From an uncultured Lachnospiraceae bacterium (GTDB lineage Bacteria > Bacillota > Clostridia > Lachnospirales > Lachnospiraceae), in the NCBI GenBank assembly GCA_947246015.1, contig CAMXQE010000001.1, positions 1-64,000 of the forward strand: a stretch of 64,000 nt of DNA, read 5' to 3'. Position numbers and translations under genes: made by a program. Below are positions 17,501 through 26,284 of the stretch, in pieces. The notes beneath the pieces were generated by a model. That model saw only the letters and a program-made list of their open reading frames with translations. It was not told the DNA's origin and did not search any database. The stretch's first letter is position 1; each line of letters starts with the position of its first letter.

Positions 17501-18904
17501 ATGAAAATATTAGAAAAAATAAAAAAAAGGAAAAACGGAATAGAAGCAAATGTTCCCATGTATCGGAAAGTACGGCTTCGGCTAACCATCCTGTTTACAT
17601 TTGTTACTTCCCTCCTGCTGACCGGCCTGTTATGTGTCAGCTTTTATCTGTCTGCCAAACAGCAGTTTTCCCTTCAGCTTTCCTCTTTTACCAGCCAGTC
17701 CCATACTGTGCTGGAATCGGTCAGGGAACAGAATATCCTTACCTCCCAATGGCTGACCGCCAAAGAAGAAGCCTGCGGATTCCGCATTTACCTATGGGAT
17801 AACGGCGTGGAACTTTTCCACAACAATGCTCATGCCAACCGCATCCGGCAGGTATACACACACTATCTGCCCGCACCGTCCAAAGGACGCACCCTGCGCC
17901 CTGCCGCCGGAACTTTGGATACCCTCCTCGGCTGCCGGGGCATCTTCCCGGAAATCCTTTTTTACCATGAGCAGATTGCTAAAAATAACAGTGTTTTGCA
18001 GGTTTATTTCTTACAGTCTCTGGAACCGTTTTATGCTCATTTGAAAAACAGCCTGCTCCTCTATCTCTTATTGTTTGTCAGTTCCGAATGTATTCTGGCA
18101 TTTTTCTGCTGGTATTTCACCGGACTCCTGTTACAGCCGCTTCTGGATTCGCAGAAAAGCCAGAACCGCTTTATTTCCGGCGTTTCCCATGAATTACGGA
18201 CGCCCCTTGCCGTTATTCTTTCCAGCGCTTCGGCATGTGAAAAAGCCCCGGCTTTACAGCAAAAAATATTTTTTCAGGTCATTGCAAGGGAAGGAGAGCA
18301 AATGTCCGCCATGCTGGAACAGCTCCTGACATTATCAAGAGCAGACAGCCACAGCCTGCCCTTACAAATAGAAAAAACAGATTTACAGACACTTTTATTG
18401 GAAACCTACGAAAGTTTCCTTCCGCTTGCCATGGAAAGCAATCATCGCCTTTCCATACAGCTGCCCGAAGCGGAGATTCCCCTCTGTGACTGTGATTCGT
18501 CCCGCATCAAACAAGTATGCCATATCCTGCTCCACAACGCCCTTTCCCATACACCTGCCGGAAGCAGTATCCTGCTTTTTCTCGCAGACGGTTCTTCCAA
18601 ACCTTACGAAACTGGTAAAATCTGTCGAAAAGAAATCTCCATCGGTGTACAGGATAACGGCAGCGGCATTCCGGAAAACGAACGGAATCAGATTTTTGAA
18701 CGTTTTTATCAGTCTCCATCTTCCCGGAAAAAAGGACATCACGGTCTGGGACTGGCTGTGGCAAAAGAAATTACCGCAGCTCATAACGGAACCCTGACCG
18801 TGACGGATGCACCGGATGGCGGCGCACTGTTTCTCTTATCGCTGCCTGTCACCATTCCTACCGAAAAATCTTATAGAACTGTCATAAAGTCTATATTAAA
18901 ATGA
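17501..18904 (+). CDS. Sensor histidine kinase
   Basis: Two transmembrane helices (about residues 28-51 and 183-210) bracket an extracytoplasmic sensor of about 130 residues with no recognised fold. The kinase core has H-box FISGVSHELRTPLA (His230), N-box LLHNALSHTP, G1 QDNGSGIP and G2 HHGLGLAVAK. It phosphorylates the partner regulator encoded directly upstream. No HAMP domain is evident. The ATG at 17501 has a weak ribosome site; 17558 is an alternative. Length 467 aa. Confidence 0.92.
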   Translation: MKILEKIKKRKNGIEANVPMYRKVRLRLTILFTFVTSLLLTGLLCVSFYLSAKQQFSLQLSSFTSQSHTVLESVREQNILTSQWLTAKEEACGFRIYLWDNGVELFHNNAHANRIRQVYTHYLPAPSKGRTLRPAAGTLDTLLGCRGIFPEILFYHEQIAKNNSVLQVYFLQSLEPFYAHLKNSLLLYLLLFVSSECILAFFCWYFTGLLLQPLLDSQKSQNRFISGVSHELRTPLAVILSSASACEKAPALQQKIFFQVIAREGEQMSAMLEQLLTLSRADSHSLPLQIEKTDLQTLLLETYESFLPLAMESNHRLSIQLPEAEIPLCDCDSSRIKQVCHILLHNALSHTPAGSSILLFLADGSSKPYETGKICRKEISIGVQDNGSGIPENERNQIFERFYQSPSSRKKGHHGLGLAVAKEITAAHNGTLTVTDAPDGGALFLLSLPVTIPTEKSYRTVIKSILK

Positions 18905-18950
18905 TGTTATTGTACTATTTAGTAAATTGGGAAAATGGAGGTTGAAAAAT

Positions 18951-19613
18951 ATGTTTAACGAGATTTTTGCAAGAAAAAAGCTGGTTCCGGACAAATTGAT
19001 TTCTTACGGTTTTGAAAGCAAAGAAAACCATTATCAATATACTACCGCGATTAAAAACGGAGAATTCCTGCTCACCGTCCATATTGATGAAAACGGAATG
19101 ACTGATACAAATTTGGTTGAACAGGAAAGCGGAGAGTCTTATGTCCTTTATAAGACAAGCGCATCCGGAGCTTATGTTGGCGAAATCAGAGCTGCAATCG
19201 AACATGTGCTGCGCGATATTGCAGAAAATTGTTATATAAAAGAAGTGTTCAAGACAGCACAGGCTCAGATGACTATTAAATATATCAAAGAAACCTATGG
19301 TGATGAACCGGAATACCTTTGGACAAAGTTCCCCGATAACGCTGTCTGGCGCAGGAAAGATAATCAAAAATGGTACGGTGCTATTTTAACGGTCATGGGG
19401 AATAAGATTGGTCTTGACACCAATCAGGTCGTGGAAATCATAGACCTTAAAATGAATCCCGACCATGCAAAGGATATTCTGTCCAGAGAGCATTACTATC
19501 CGGGCTGGCATATGAATAAGAAAAGCTGGTATACCCTGGTATTAGACGGAAGTATCTCGGACGATGAGCTGAAAGCAAGGATAGCGGACAGCTATAAACT
19601 GGCTAAAAAATAA
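18951..19613 (+). CDS. MmcQ/YjbR family protein
   Basis: The C-terminal half (about residues 125-218) has the CyaY-like YjbR fold signature: DNAVWRRKDNQKWYGAILTV and the later WHMNKKSWYTLVLDG. The N-terminal 110 residues are an extra alpha/beta domain. YjbR-family proteins are often called DNA-binding, but a cellular role is not established. The ATG at 18951 with GGAGG 9 bases upstream is preferred to 18927. Monocistronic, 220 aa. Confidence 0.85.
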   Translation: MFNEIFARKKLVPDKLISYGFESKENHYQYTTAIKNGEFLLTVHIDENGMTDTNLVEQESGESYVLYKTSASGAYVGEIRAAIEHVLRDIAENCYIKEVFKTAQAQMTIKYIKETYGDEPEYLWTKFPDNAVWRRKDNQKWYGAILTVMGNKIGLDTNQVVEIIDLKMNPDHAKDILSREHYYPGWHMNKKSWYTLVLDGSISDDELKARIADSYKLAKK

Positions 19614-19758
19614 AGTAACATTCCATTTTCATTATAGTTCCAAAAACGGCGGCCGCCCCAGTCTGCTCTTTCGAGTGGAACGGCCGTTAATTATCATATC
19701 TTCGTCACATCCGATATCTTCCCGCACACGGAAAAGTAAAAAAACTTCCCTACCCGGT

Positions 19759-20667
19759 TTATTCCTCTGTCAAAGTTATAAACCCGTAATTTGCCCTGCC
19801 ATTTTCCCATATCCCTGTGATATCGTACACATAACCTCCGGTTACGCCGCTTAATACCAGCTTCCCGTCTTTTTTCTCCACGGAAATTTTCTCACCTTCC
19901 GGTTCCTCCTGTGCCTTTCCGAGAAAAGCGGCATCATACCGGATGACCTCCACTTCCTCCGGCTCTGCGGAAAAATGAAGCGTCAGTTCCAAAGGTTCTC
20001 CCACTTTAATATCCGCCAGTTCTTCTCCGACCTTCCAGTTCAGCACGGGAAGGGAATCCGCGACTACCGCGTTGCTTAAGCCATCCTGATCCATGTAAAC
20101 CCATTCATACCCGCCCCGGTTTATGACTACAGAAGCATTCATTAACTCCGTAGTATACTCTGCATTCAGGAAAGGCGGCTCTGACGGGTCCGGTTCCTGA
20201 TAAATCTCATCTACAATCTGCTGGTAAACATCCGCATCCGAAGGATTCCCTTCTTCTACCACTTTCATTTTCGTAATACCCGGATACTGCCCCGGATAGG
20301 ATTCCAGCATCATCCCGTTTCCATATATTTCCACTATATTCCCTTTTACCAATTGCTCTTTGGTAATCATGTTTCCATTGATATCATATATTTTCTCAGG
20401 GAATGTTGCAACGAATGCCCCTGTCTGCTCCCCGACGAAGATATGGGAATCCTCCCCGAAAGGGACATACATCGCCGTTACCGGCGGTTCCCCTCCATTT
20501 CTCCTCACCACGATGACTACTGCCGCTACAACTGCCAGCGCTACCACTGCACCGATAACAGCTACCCATGTCTTCTTGTTTTTCCCTGTTCCATTTGCTC
20601 CTGTTCCGTTTGTTCCTGTTCCATCTCTTTCCACTTTGTTTCTCTCCATGCTGTTATTCTCTTTCAT
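19759..20667 (-). CDS. Membrane-anchored extracytoplasmic protein of unknown function
   Basis: A short cytoplasmic N terminus with GTGTNGTGANGTGKN repeats, one transmembrane helix (about 34-54, VAVIGAVVALAVVAAVVIVV), then about 245 residues outside the cell. The outer part has a small beta region near FPEKIYDINGNMITKEQLVK and an acidic C-terminal domain. I do not recognise a family. GGAGG precedes the ATG by 7 bases. It lies downstream of the first AAA-ATPase gene on the same strand with about 70 bases between; a functional link is not evident. Confidence 0.7.
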   Translation of the reverse strand: MKENNSMERNKVERDGTGTNGTGANGTGKNKKTWVAVIGAVVALAVVAAVVIVVRRNGGEPPVTAMYVPFGEDSHIFVGEQTGAFVATFPEKIYDINGNMITKEQLVKGNIVEIYGNGMMLESYPGQYPGITKMKVVEEGNPSDADVYQQIVDEIYQEPDPSEPPFLNAEYTTELMNASVVINRGGYEWVYMDQDGLSNAVVADSLPVLNWKVGEELADIKVGEPLELTLHFSAEPEEVEVIRYDAAFLGKAQEEPEGEKISVEKKDGKLVLSGVTGGYVYDITGIWENGRANYGFITLTEE

Positions 20668-20740
20668 CCTGCTTCCTCCATTCTTTGGTTTAGTATACTC
20701 ATTTTTAACAATTCCTTACATGCATACTGCCCGGCACAGC

Positions 20741-22162
20741 TTACCTGTTCGATGTTACCAGGTACCTTCCCTTCAAATCTACCAAAAGCCCTAAAACAAA
20801 TCCATGGTAAAACCGTTCAGGATTATTTTTTTCCGAGGGCCTGTTTCCTGCATCAAAAGAGCTGAACATAGTTTCTGCAACATTTTCCATATAATAATTC
20901 ATTGCTTCCACGTCACCCGACAAAAGCGCTTTGACAAACTGATTATAATTGAATTTATCTTCTGTAAACCAGTCCGAAATCATTTTCTCGAACATCTGCT
21001 CTACTTCATAATTAGTCAGCGCCATCTTATAGCAGTTCCCGCTTATTTCTACGATTTTTAAATATCCCCCGGCCAGCAGAAGACTCCATACCGCATTCTC
21101 ATTTTTCTCCAACTGATGAAACACAATTTCCTCATCTATGCAGCTTTCAACTGTCCCGCCGGAAAGCAGCTGCTCAAACTCCATCTTCATCTCCTGGCTG
21201 CCCTGCCTGAGCAGTTTTCCCACCAGTCCATTGGAACTTGTATTTGCCCAAAAAGTCTTTAACTGCCCTGTATTCAGAAAATTAATAATTGACCACGGAT
21301 TATATACATCCTGTATCCTGCCTATAACGAAACCATCATACCAGCACTTTACTTCTTCCTTATTCGCCATGCTATATTCATCCATGGCTGCAAATACTTC
21401 TTCTTCGGTAAATCCAAAGCAGGAAGCATATTCTGCGGATGTTGTTGTAATCACATTCAGATTATTCAAATCCGAAAACATGGACTCCTTACTGATTCTG
21501 GTAATCCCGGTCATAACTGCCCGCTCCATATATGGATTCGTTTTATAAGTATTATTAAACAGACTTCTCGTAAAAGAAACCATTTCTTTCCAATATCCAT
21601 TCACATAGGCTTCCTGCATCGGCGTATCATATTCATCCAATAATATAATTACCTTCTTACCATAATAACGATATAGAAACTTACATAAATTATGAATTGC
21701 CAAAGACGCCTCTACTTCATCCATCTCCGGCGATACCTTTTCAAAATAAACCCTGTCTTTCTCTGTAAGCGCATCACTTTCCCTTAAATAATCATGCTGT
21801 GTATATAAATCCATAAGGATATAATTTATCGCACGCTTTGCTGAATCATAATCTGTTTCCTTCACTCCTGCAAATGATAAACTAATCACCGGATAAGTGC
21901 CTTGCAGCATTCTGTATTTTTTCTCTTTCCATATGTTCAATTCCTGGAAAACTTCCCCTTTTTCCTTATATTCCAAGCTCCAAAACCGTTCCAGCATATT
22001 CATGTTCAGAGTTTTTCCAAAACGCCGCGGACGGGTAATCAGGGTCACAATATCCCTGCTTTCCCACCATTCCCTGATAAACAATGTTTTATCCACATAA
22101 AAGCAGTCATTCATAATCAAACTTTCAAAATTCTGCGCCCCTATTGATATCGTCCTTGCCAT
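20741..22162 (-). CDS. AAA-ATPase-like protein (PF09820 type), C-terminally truncated
   Basis: Walker A-like RPRRFGKT (residues 45-52) and Walker B-like ILLDEYD (173-179) define the AAA-ATPase-like family whose members normally end in a PD-(D/E)XK nuclease-like domain. This copy stops at TSNR, exactly where the intact paralogue at 26285 continues into the nuclease motif, so the nuclease part is lost. The remaining 473 residues align throughout with the paralogue. GGAG lies 7 bases before the ATG at 22162. Cellular role of the family is unknown. Confidence 0.85.
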   Translation of the reverse strand: MARTISIGAQNFESLIMNDCFYVDKTLFIREWWESRDIVTLITRPRRFGKTLNMNMLERFWSLEYKEKGEVFQELNIWKEKKYRMLQGTYPVISLSFAGVKETDYDSAKRAINYILMDLYTQHDYLRESDALTEKDRVYFEKVSPEMDEVEASLAIHNLCKFLYRYYGKKVIILLDEYDTPMQEAYVNGYWKEMVSFTRSLFNNTYKTNPYMERAVMTGITRISKESMFSDLNNLNVITTTSAEYASCFGFTEEEVFAAMDEYSMANKEEVKCWYDGFVIGRIQDVYNPWSIINFLNTGQLKTFWANTSSNGLVGKLLRQGSQEMKMEFEQLLSGGTVESCIDEEIVFHQLEKNENAVWSLLLAGGYLKIVEISGNCYKMALTNYEVEQMFEKMISDWFTEDKFNYNQFVKALLSGDVEAMNYYMENVAETMFSSFDAGNRPSEKNNPERFYHGFVLGLLVDLKGRYLVTSNR

Positions 22163-22397
22163 ATGCATTCTCCTGTCCGCATGAAATTTCATCTATATTT
22201 TATCAGATATACAATCGACATTCAACTGCCGCATGGCAGATTCTCAAAATCCCTGTACCGGTTCCCTTCCGCCGGTCTGCTCCAAATCCATCCCTGCCGT
22301 TTCCGTTTTCCTCTTCCTCCAGCTTCATTATAACAAAGTATCCTCTTTCTTTTTTAAAAAATTTACTAAAAATATTTAAATATATCTAAATTTTCAC

Positions 22398-22425
22398 TTG
22401 TCATTCACCACATTCAATGTAAAAT
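22398..22425 (+). promoter_or_regulatory. Sigma-A promoter of luxS
   Basis: TTGTCA (22398-22403), 16-base spacer, TAAAAT (22420-22425), 70 bases before the luxS start. The rest of the 22163-22495 gap is AT-rich and shows nothing else clear. Confidence 0.6.
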
Positions 22426-22495
22426 AGTAAATAGCAATATATTATAAATATCAGATATTAAGAATATCAGATACGAAACATAAAGGAGAACAGAC

Positions 22496-22975
22496 ATGGA
22501 AAAAATTACCAGCTTTACGATTGACCACATAAAATTACAGCCCGGCGTATATGTTTCACGCAAAGACAGCGTAGGAAAAGAGGTAATCACTACTTTCGAT
22601 TTGAGAATGACCTCACCTAACGAAGAGCCTGTAATGAACACAGCGGAGATGCACACCATCGAGCACCTCGCCGCAACCTTCCTGCGCAACCATAAGGAAT
22701 ATGGGGAAAAAACCATTTATTTCGGCCCCATGGGATGCCGTACCGGATTTTATCTGCTTCTTGCAGGAGATTATTCTTCTAAGGATATTGTACCCCTGAT
22801 GGTGGAATTATATGAATTTATCCGCGATTTCAAGGACGAAGTACCCGGCGCCAGCGCCAAAGACTGCGGCAACTATCTGGACATGAATCTCGGAATGGCA
22901 AATTACCTTGCAGACAGATATTTAAACAACGTACTCTACCATATAGACGACAGCCGCCTGATTTATCCCGAATAA
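22496..22975 (+). CDS. luxS: S-ribosylhomocysteine lyase LuxS
   Basis: Cleaves S-ribosylhomocysteine to homocysteine and DPD, the precursor of the AI-2 signal. The metal ligands are visible: HTIEH (His53, His57) and Cys124 in KDCGNYLDMN, and the catalytic Cys81 in GPMGCRTGFY. Length 159 aa, normal. AAAGGAG precedes the ATG. The nucleosidase that supplies its substrate, mtnN, follows 116 bases downstream on the same strand, so both steps of S-adenosylhomocysteine recycling are encoded together. Confidence 0.98.
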   Translation: MEKITSFTIDHIKLQPGVYVSRKDSVGKEVITTFDLRMTSPNEEPVMNTAEMHTIEHLAATFLRNHKEYGEKTIYFGPMGCRTGFYLLLAGDYSSKDIVPLMVELYEFIRDFKDEVPGASAKDCGNYLDMNLGMANYLADRYLNNVLYHIDDSRLIYPE

Positions 22976-23091
22976 ATCTCCCCGCAGTATTTTGCCTGTG
23001 TAATCAGGAAAGCAGACAGGTGATGGGTATAGTCATTTGCAGAACGAAATTATTTGTAAATTAAAACATTATAGAAAGGTAACATAAGAAA

Positions 23092-23790
23092 ATGAAGAAA
23101 ATCGGAATCATAGGAGCTATGGAGTTAGAAGTGGAAACTCTGAAAGCACAGATGCAGATAAAAAATATCGTAAAAAAAGCCTCCATGGAATTTCATGAAG
23201 GCACTCTGAACCATCAGGAAGTAGTCATTGTCCGCAGCGGTGTCGGTAAGGTAAATGCCAGTATGTGCGTACAGATACTGGCAGACATTTTCCATGTGAC
23301 CCATATCATTAATACAGGAGTGGCAGGTTCTTTGGATGCTGCCATTGATATCGGTGACGTAGTCGTATCCACCGATGCCCTGCATCACGATATGGATGCC
23401 ACCGTCTTCGGCTATCAGCCCGGAGAAGTTCCCCAGCTGGGAAAAAGGGAATTTGCCGCCGATTCTGACTTAATAAACCTGGCAAAGACTTCCTGTCAGG
23501 AAGCAAATCCTGATATCCATGTCTTTACCGGACGGGTTGTCAGCGGCGACCAGTTTATCAGTGACAAGTCAGTAAAAGAACGGCTTATCAGCCTGTTTTC
23601 CGGCTCCTGCACAGAAATGGAAGGAGCTGCCATTGCCCATGCCGCCACTTTAAATGAAATCCCTTTCGTTATCATCCGGGCTATTTCTGACAAGGCAGAT
23701 AACAGCGCCGAAGTGGATTATCCTGTCTTTGAAAAAAAGGCGGCACAGGACTGTGCGAAACTGGTAGCACACATGATTCAAAAGCTGTAA
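23092..23790 (+). CDS. mtnN: 5'-methylthioadenosine/S-adenosylhomocysteine nucleosidase
   Basis: Hydrolyses S-adenosylhomocysteine and methylthioadenosine, releasing adenine. Sequence hallmarks are the N-terminal KIGIIGAMELEVETLKAQM, the GxGKVNA glycine motif (residues about 48-54), the TGRVVSGDQFI loop, the ribose-binding EMEGAAIAH and the catalytic Asp in RAISDKAD. Length 232 aa. It lies just downstream of luxS and supplies S-ribosylhomocysteine to it. Confidence 0.97.
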   Translation: MKKIGIIGAMELEVETLKAQMQIKNIVKKASMEFHEGTLNHQEVVIVRSGVGKVNASMCVQILADIFHVTHIINTGVAGSLDAAIDIGDVVVSTDALHHDMDATVFGYQPGEVPQLGKREFAADSDLINLAKTSCQEANPDIHVFTGRVVSGDQFISDKSVKERLISLFSGSCTEMEGAAIAHAATLNEIPFVIIRAISDKADNSAEVDYPVFEKKAAQDCAKLVAHMIQKL

Positions 23791-23870
23791 TTTCTGCCGG
23801 TATCTGCAATCGGCCGGTTCATAATCACGGTCAAAGAACCCGCCTCAGACAACGACACATCAAATTTGAA

Positions 23871-23894
23871 AACCCCGCTGCCCACAGCGGGGTT
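23871..23894 (-). terminator. Terminator between mtnN and the 2-hydroxyacid dehydrogenase gene
   Basis: A 10-bp GC-rich stem AACCCCGCTG/CAGCGGGGTT with a 4-base loop. On the minus strand it is followed by TTTT, so it best ends the dehydrogenase transcript; it may also stop readthrough from mtnN. Confidence 0.75.
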
Positions 23895-23954
23895 GTTGAC
23901 TTACTTTCAAAAATTCCAAGCGTTGATATTGCAGCATCAACCGGAAATCATTCA

Positions 23955-24914
23955 TTATAAATTCACCACATTCCTGTTTTCCCCATGGTAAAAAGCCTCG
24001 ATATTTTTATATGTTTCCTTTACCACACGGTTGCGCGCCTCGATACTCGCCCACGCCAGATGAGGTGTAATAATCAGTTTATTGCTATCCATAATCCTGC
24101 TCAGAGGATTGGATTCCTTCATCGGCTCCGTGCCCGTAACATCCAGCCCCGCACCCGCAATGATATCTTCCGTCAATGCCGTATACAGTGCCTCATCATT
24201 TACTACGGGTCCTCTTGCCACATTGATTAAAACAGCTGTTTTCTTCATTTTCTTCAAAGCGTCCAAATCAATCAGGTTTCTTGTCCGGTCGCTCAGCGGA
24301 CAATGAATGGAAAGAAAATCAGACTCCTCCAGCAGAGTATCCAGTTCCACCCGCTCATATTCGGTACAACTGCTCTTTCCCGATGCGGAATAAAATATCA
24401 CCCTGCATCCAAACACCTCCGCAATCTGCGCCACCTTCCGTCCGATATTCCCCATTCCGATAATTCCCCATGTCTTCCCTTCCAGCTCGGTAAATGGAAG
24501 GTCAAAATTGGAAAACCGGGACTGTGCCGCATATTCCCCGGACTTTACATAATGGTCATAATGATGCAGCTTTTCCAAAATATAGAAACACAGTGCAAAC
24601 GTATGCTGGGCTACCGCCGCCGTGGAGTAGTTCACCACATTTGCCACCTTAATCCCCCTGCTGCTGCAATACTCCAAATCCACATTATCATATCCTGTGG
24701 CAAACTCACAAATCAGCTTCACTCCTGCCGCATCCTTTAACGTCTCCCCATTGAGCGGGGATTTATTGGCAATGATAATTTCTGCATCCTTCACCCTCCC
24801 GCCTACTTCATCTGCCGGCGTATTGGAATAAGCCGTCACTTCTCCCAACCCGTTCAGACATTCCACGGAAACGTCCGCTCCCACACTATCTCTCTCTAAA
24901 ATCACAATCTTCAT
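23955..24914 (-). CDS. D-isomer-specific 2-hydroxyacid dehydrogenase
   Basis: NAD-binding motif GIIGMGNIGRKV (about residues 149-160) and the catalytic triad Arg in NVARGPVVN, Glu in DVTGTEP and His in ITPHLAWAS. The family reduces or oxidises 2-keto/2-hydroxy acids such as glycerate/hydroxypyruvate; the exact substrate is not clear. AGGAGG precedes the ATG by 10 bases. Length 319 aa. It is probably monocistronic, with a terminator at 23871. Confidence 0.93.
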   Translation of the reverse strand: MKIVILERDSVGADVSVECLNGLGEVTAYSNTPADEVGGRVKDAEIIIANKSPLNGETLKDAAGVKLICEFATGYDNVDLEYCSSRGIKVANVVNYSTAAVAQHTFALCFYILEKLHHYDHYVKSGEYAAQSRFSNFDLPFTELEGKTWGIIGMGNIGRKVAQIAEVFGCRVIFYSASGKSSCTEYERVELDTLLEESDFLSIHCPLSDRTRNLIDLDALKKMKKTAVLINVARGPVVNDEALYTALTEDIIAGAGLDVTGTEPMKESNPLSRIMDSNKLIITPHLAWASIEARNRVVKETYKNIEAFYHGENRNVVNL

Positions 24915-25013
24915 TCTATATCATCCTCCTTCCCTATCCGGCATTCATATAACCATGCGCCCCATATCCTGTCTGATATTAGTTATCAAAGACATTTTCC
25001 ATTCACCTTTTAT

Positions 25014-26234
25014 CTACGTCCTCGGCGACACTTTATCCCAATCCGTAATACCGTCCACCGATGTCAGCCAGTTCAACGCATAATGCCATTCATAAATAAT
25101 CTCGCCGTCCAGCGCGGCAATCTCCTTCCGCTTTATCCTTGCTTCCACACATGCCCAATCATAACGGTAGACCAAATCCTGCATATCCATAATTTCCTCT
25201 CTGTCCCGCAGCACCGCCTGAGCCATCAGACTGTCAAAATCATTCTGCCAAAGAACAGCGCCTATTCCGGAGACATCACAATATTCCGTCGGCGGCTTTA
25301 ATTCCATCAAAGACAACGCCCAAAGCAAAACCGCACAGCCCTCATATCTCCAGTTAAATTTACTATGCGCGGAATCATCCGGCGACACATCATTCAGATA
25401 TGCTTTTTCTCCATTTGATAAATATTCGGAATACTGGTATAATTCATCCAGCCTGCCAAGCACTTCCTTTGTCTTCCCTTCACAATCCTCATATTCACCG
25501 CAAGTATAAATCTCACTCTTAACACATGCCGCAAAGACAGCCGCCAGCCGATGAACAATCTCCCCTTTGGACGGAATCGTACATTCCGCTTCGTAAGCCG
25601 ACACTCTCATATGCTCTATGTATGGGATATCCTTTTCCTTCAGGACTTTTATCGACCGTTCCTTACGTTTCCCGTCTGCTTCCGTCTCCTCCCGGTCAAA
25701 CATCGCACTGGAAGCAACCGGATAAAATTCATCAAAATCCGATTTACCGTCTATGGAAATCAGCAGCTTCCCCTCCGGTGCAAACAGATGCATGTTCGGA
25801 TAGAGTGTAAATGCATAAAGCTGTCCGGCTAAATCATTCAGCCTGCCCATAATATATCCTGTCCGTTCTTCATTACCATCCACCTGGAAAACAATTCCGA
25901 TAATACAGTCAAACAACAAAATCTGCTGAATGGCTGCCTTCTTCACCGATTCATTGACAAGAGGCGCCTGCATAAAATAATTCGCCATGCCGTTTGTCTG
26001 CTTTTGCATCTCCTCCTCATCCGTAACGACAGTAAAATTGAGAAAAGTCTCATCCTGCAGCCGCACTTGGAACTGATTTTCCGTACCCGGAACTACCTTC
26101 GCAATATTCCCGCGGAATATGCTTTCCGTCACACTCTGTATTTTCGAGTTGTCATTCCCGCAGCTATACAGGGTGACATTCGCCTCCTGTACCTCTGCTT
26201 CCGCTTCTTTCCTTTTCTTTTTAAATAAAGCCAT
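25014..26234 (-). CDS. DUF4272 domain protein
   Basis: A cytoplasmic 406-residue protein with a basic start (ALFKKKRKEAEAEV). The C-terminal half carries a Trp-rich helical region (FNWRYEGCAVLLWALSLMEL, about residues 295-315) that I recognise as DUF4272; no function is known for it. The ATG at 26234 has GGAGG 6 bases upstream and replaces a longer frame from 26288. It follows the AAA-ATPase gene at 26285 after about 50 bases on the same strand, so they may be co-transcribed. Confidence 0.75.
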   Translation of the reverse strand: MALFKKKRKEAEAEVQEANVTLYSCGNDNSKIQSVTESIFRGNIAKVVPGTENQFQVRLQDETFLNFTVVTDEEEMQKQTNGMANYFMQAPLVNESVKKAAIQQILLFDCIIGIVFQVDGNEERTGYIMGRLNDLAGQLYAFTLYPNMHLFAPEGKLLISIDGKSDFDEFYPVASSAMFDREETEADGKRKERSIKVLKEKDIPYIEHMRVSAYEAECTIPSKGEIVHRLAAVFAACVKSEIYTCGEYEDCEGKTKEVLGRLDELYQYSEYLSNGEKAYLNDVSPDDSAHSKFNWRYEGCAVLLWALSLMELKPPTEYCDVSGIGAVLWQNDFDSLMAQAVLRDREEIMDMQDLVYRYDWACVEARIKRKEIAALDGEIIYEWHYALNWLTSVDGITDWDKVSPRT

Positions 26235-26284
26235 CGTATCCCTCCATTCTGCCGCCTTTCCATAAATTGTAAACGCAAAATTTG

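Noticed and set aside
19641..19690. A GC-rich partial hairpin after the YjbR gene
   Set aside because: The stem pairs only in short pieces (AACGGC/GCCGTT) with mismatches and no clear T tract, so it was not listed as a terminator.
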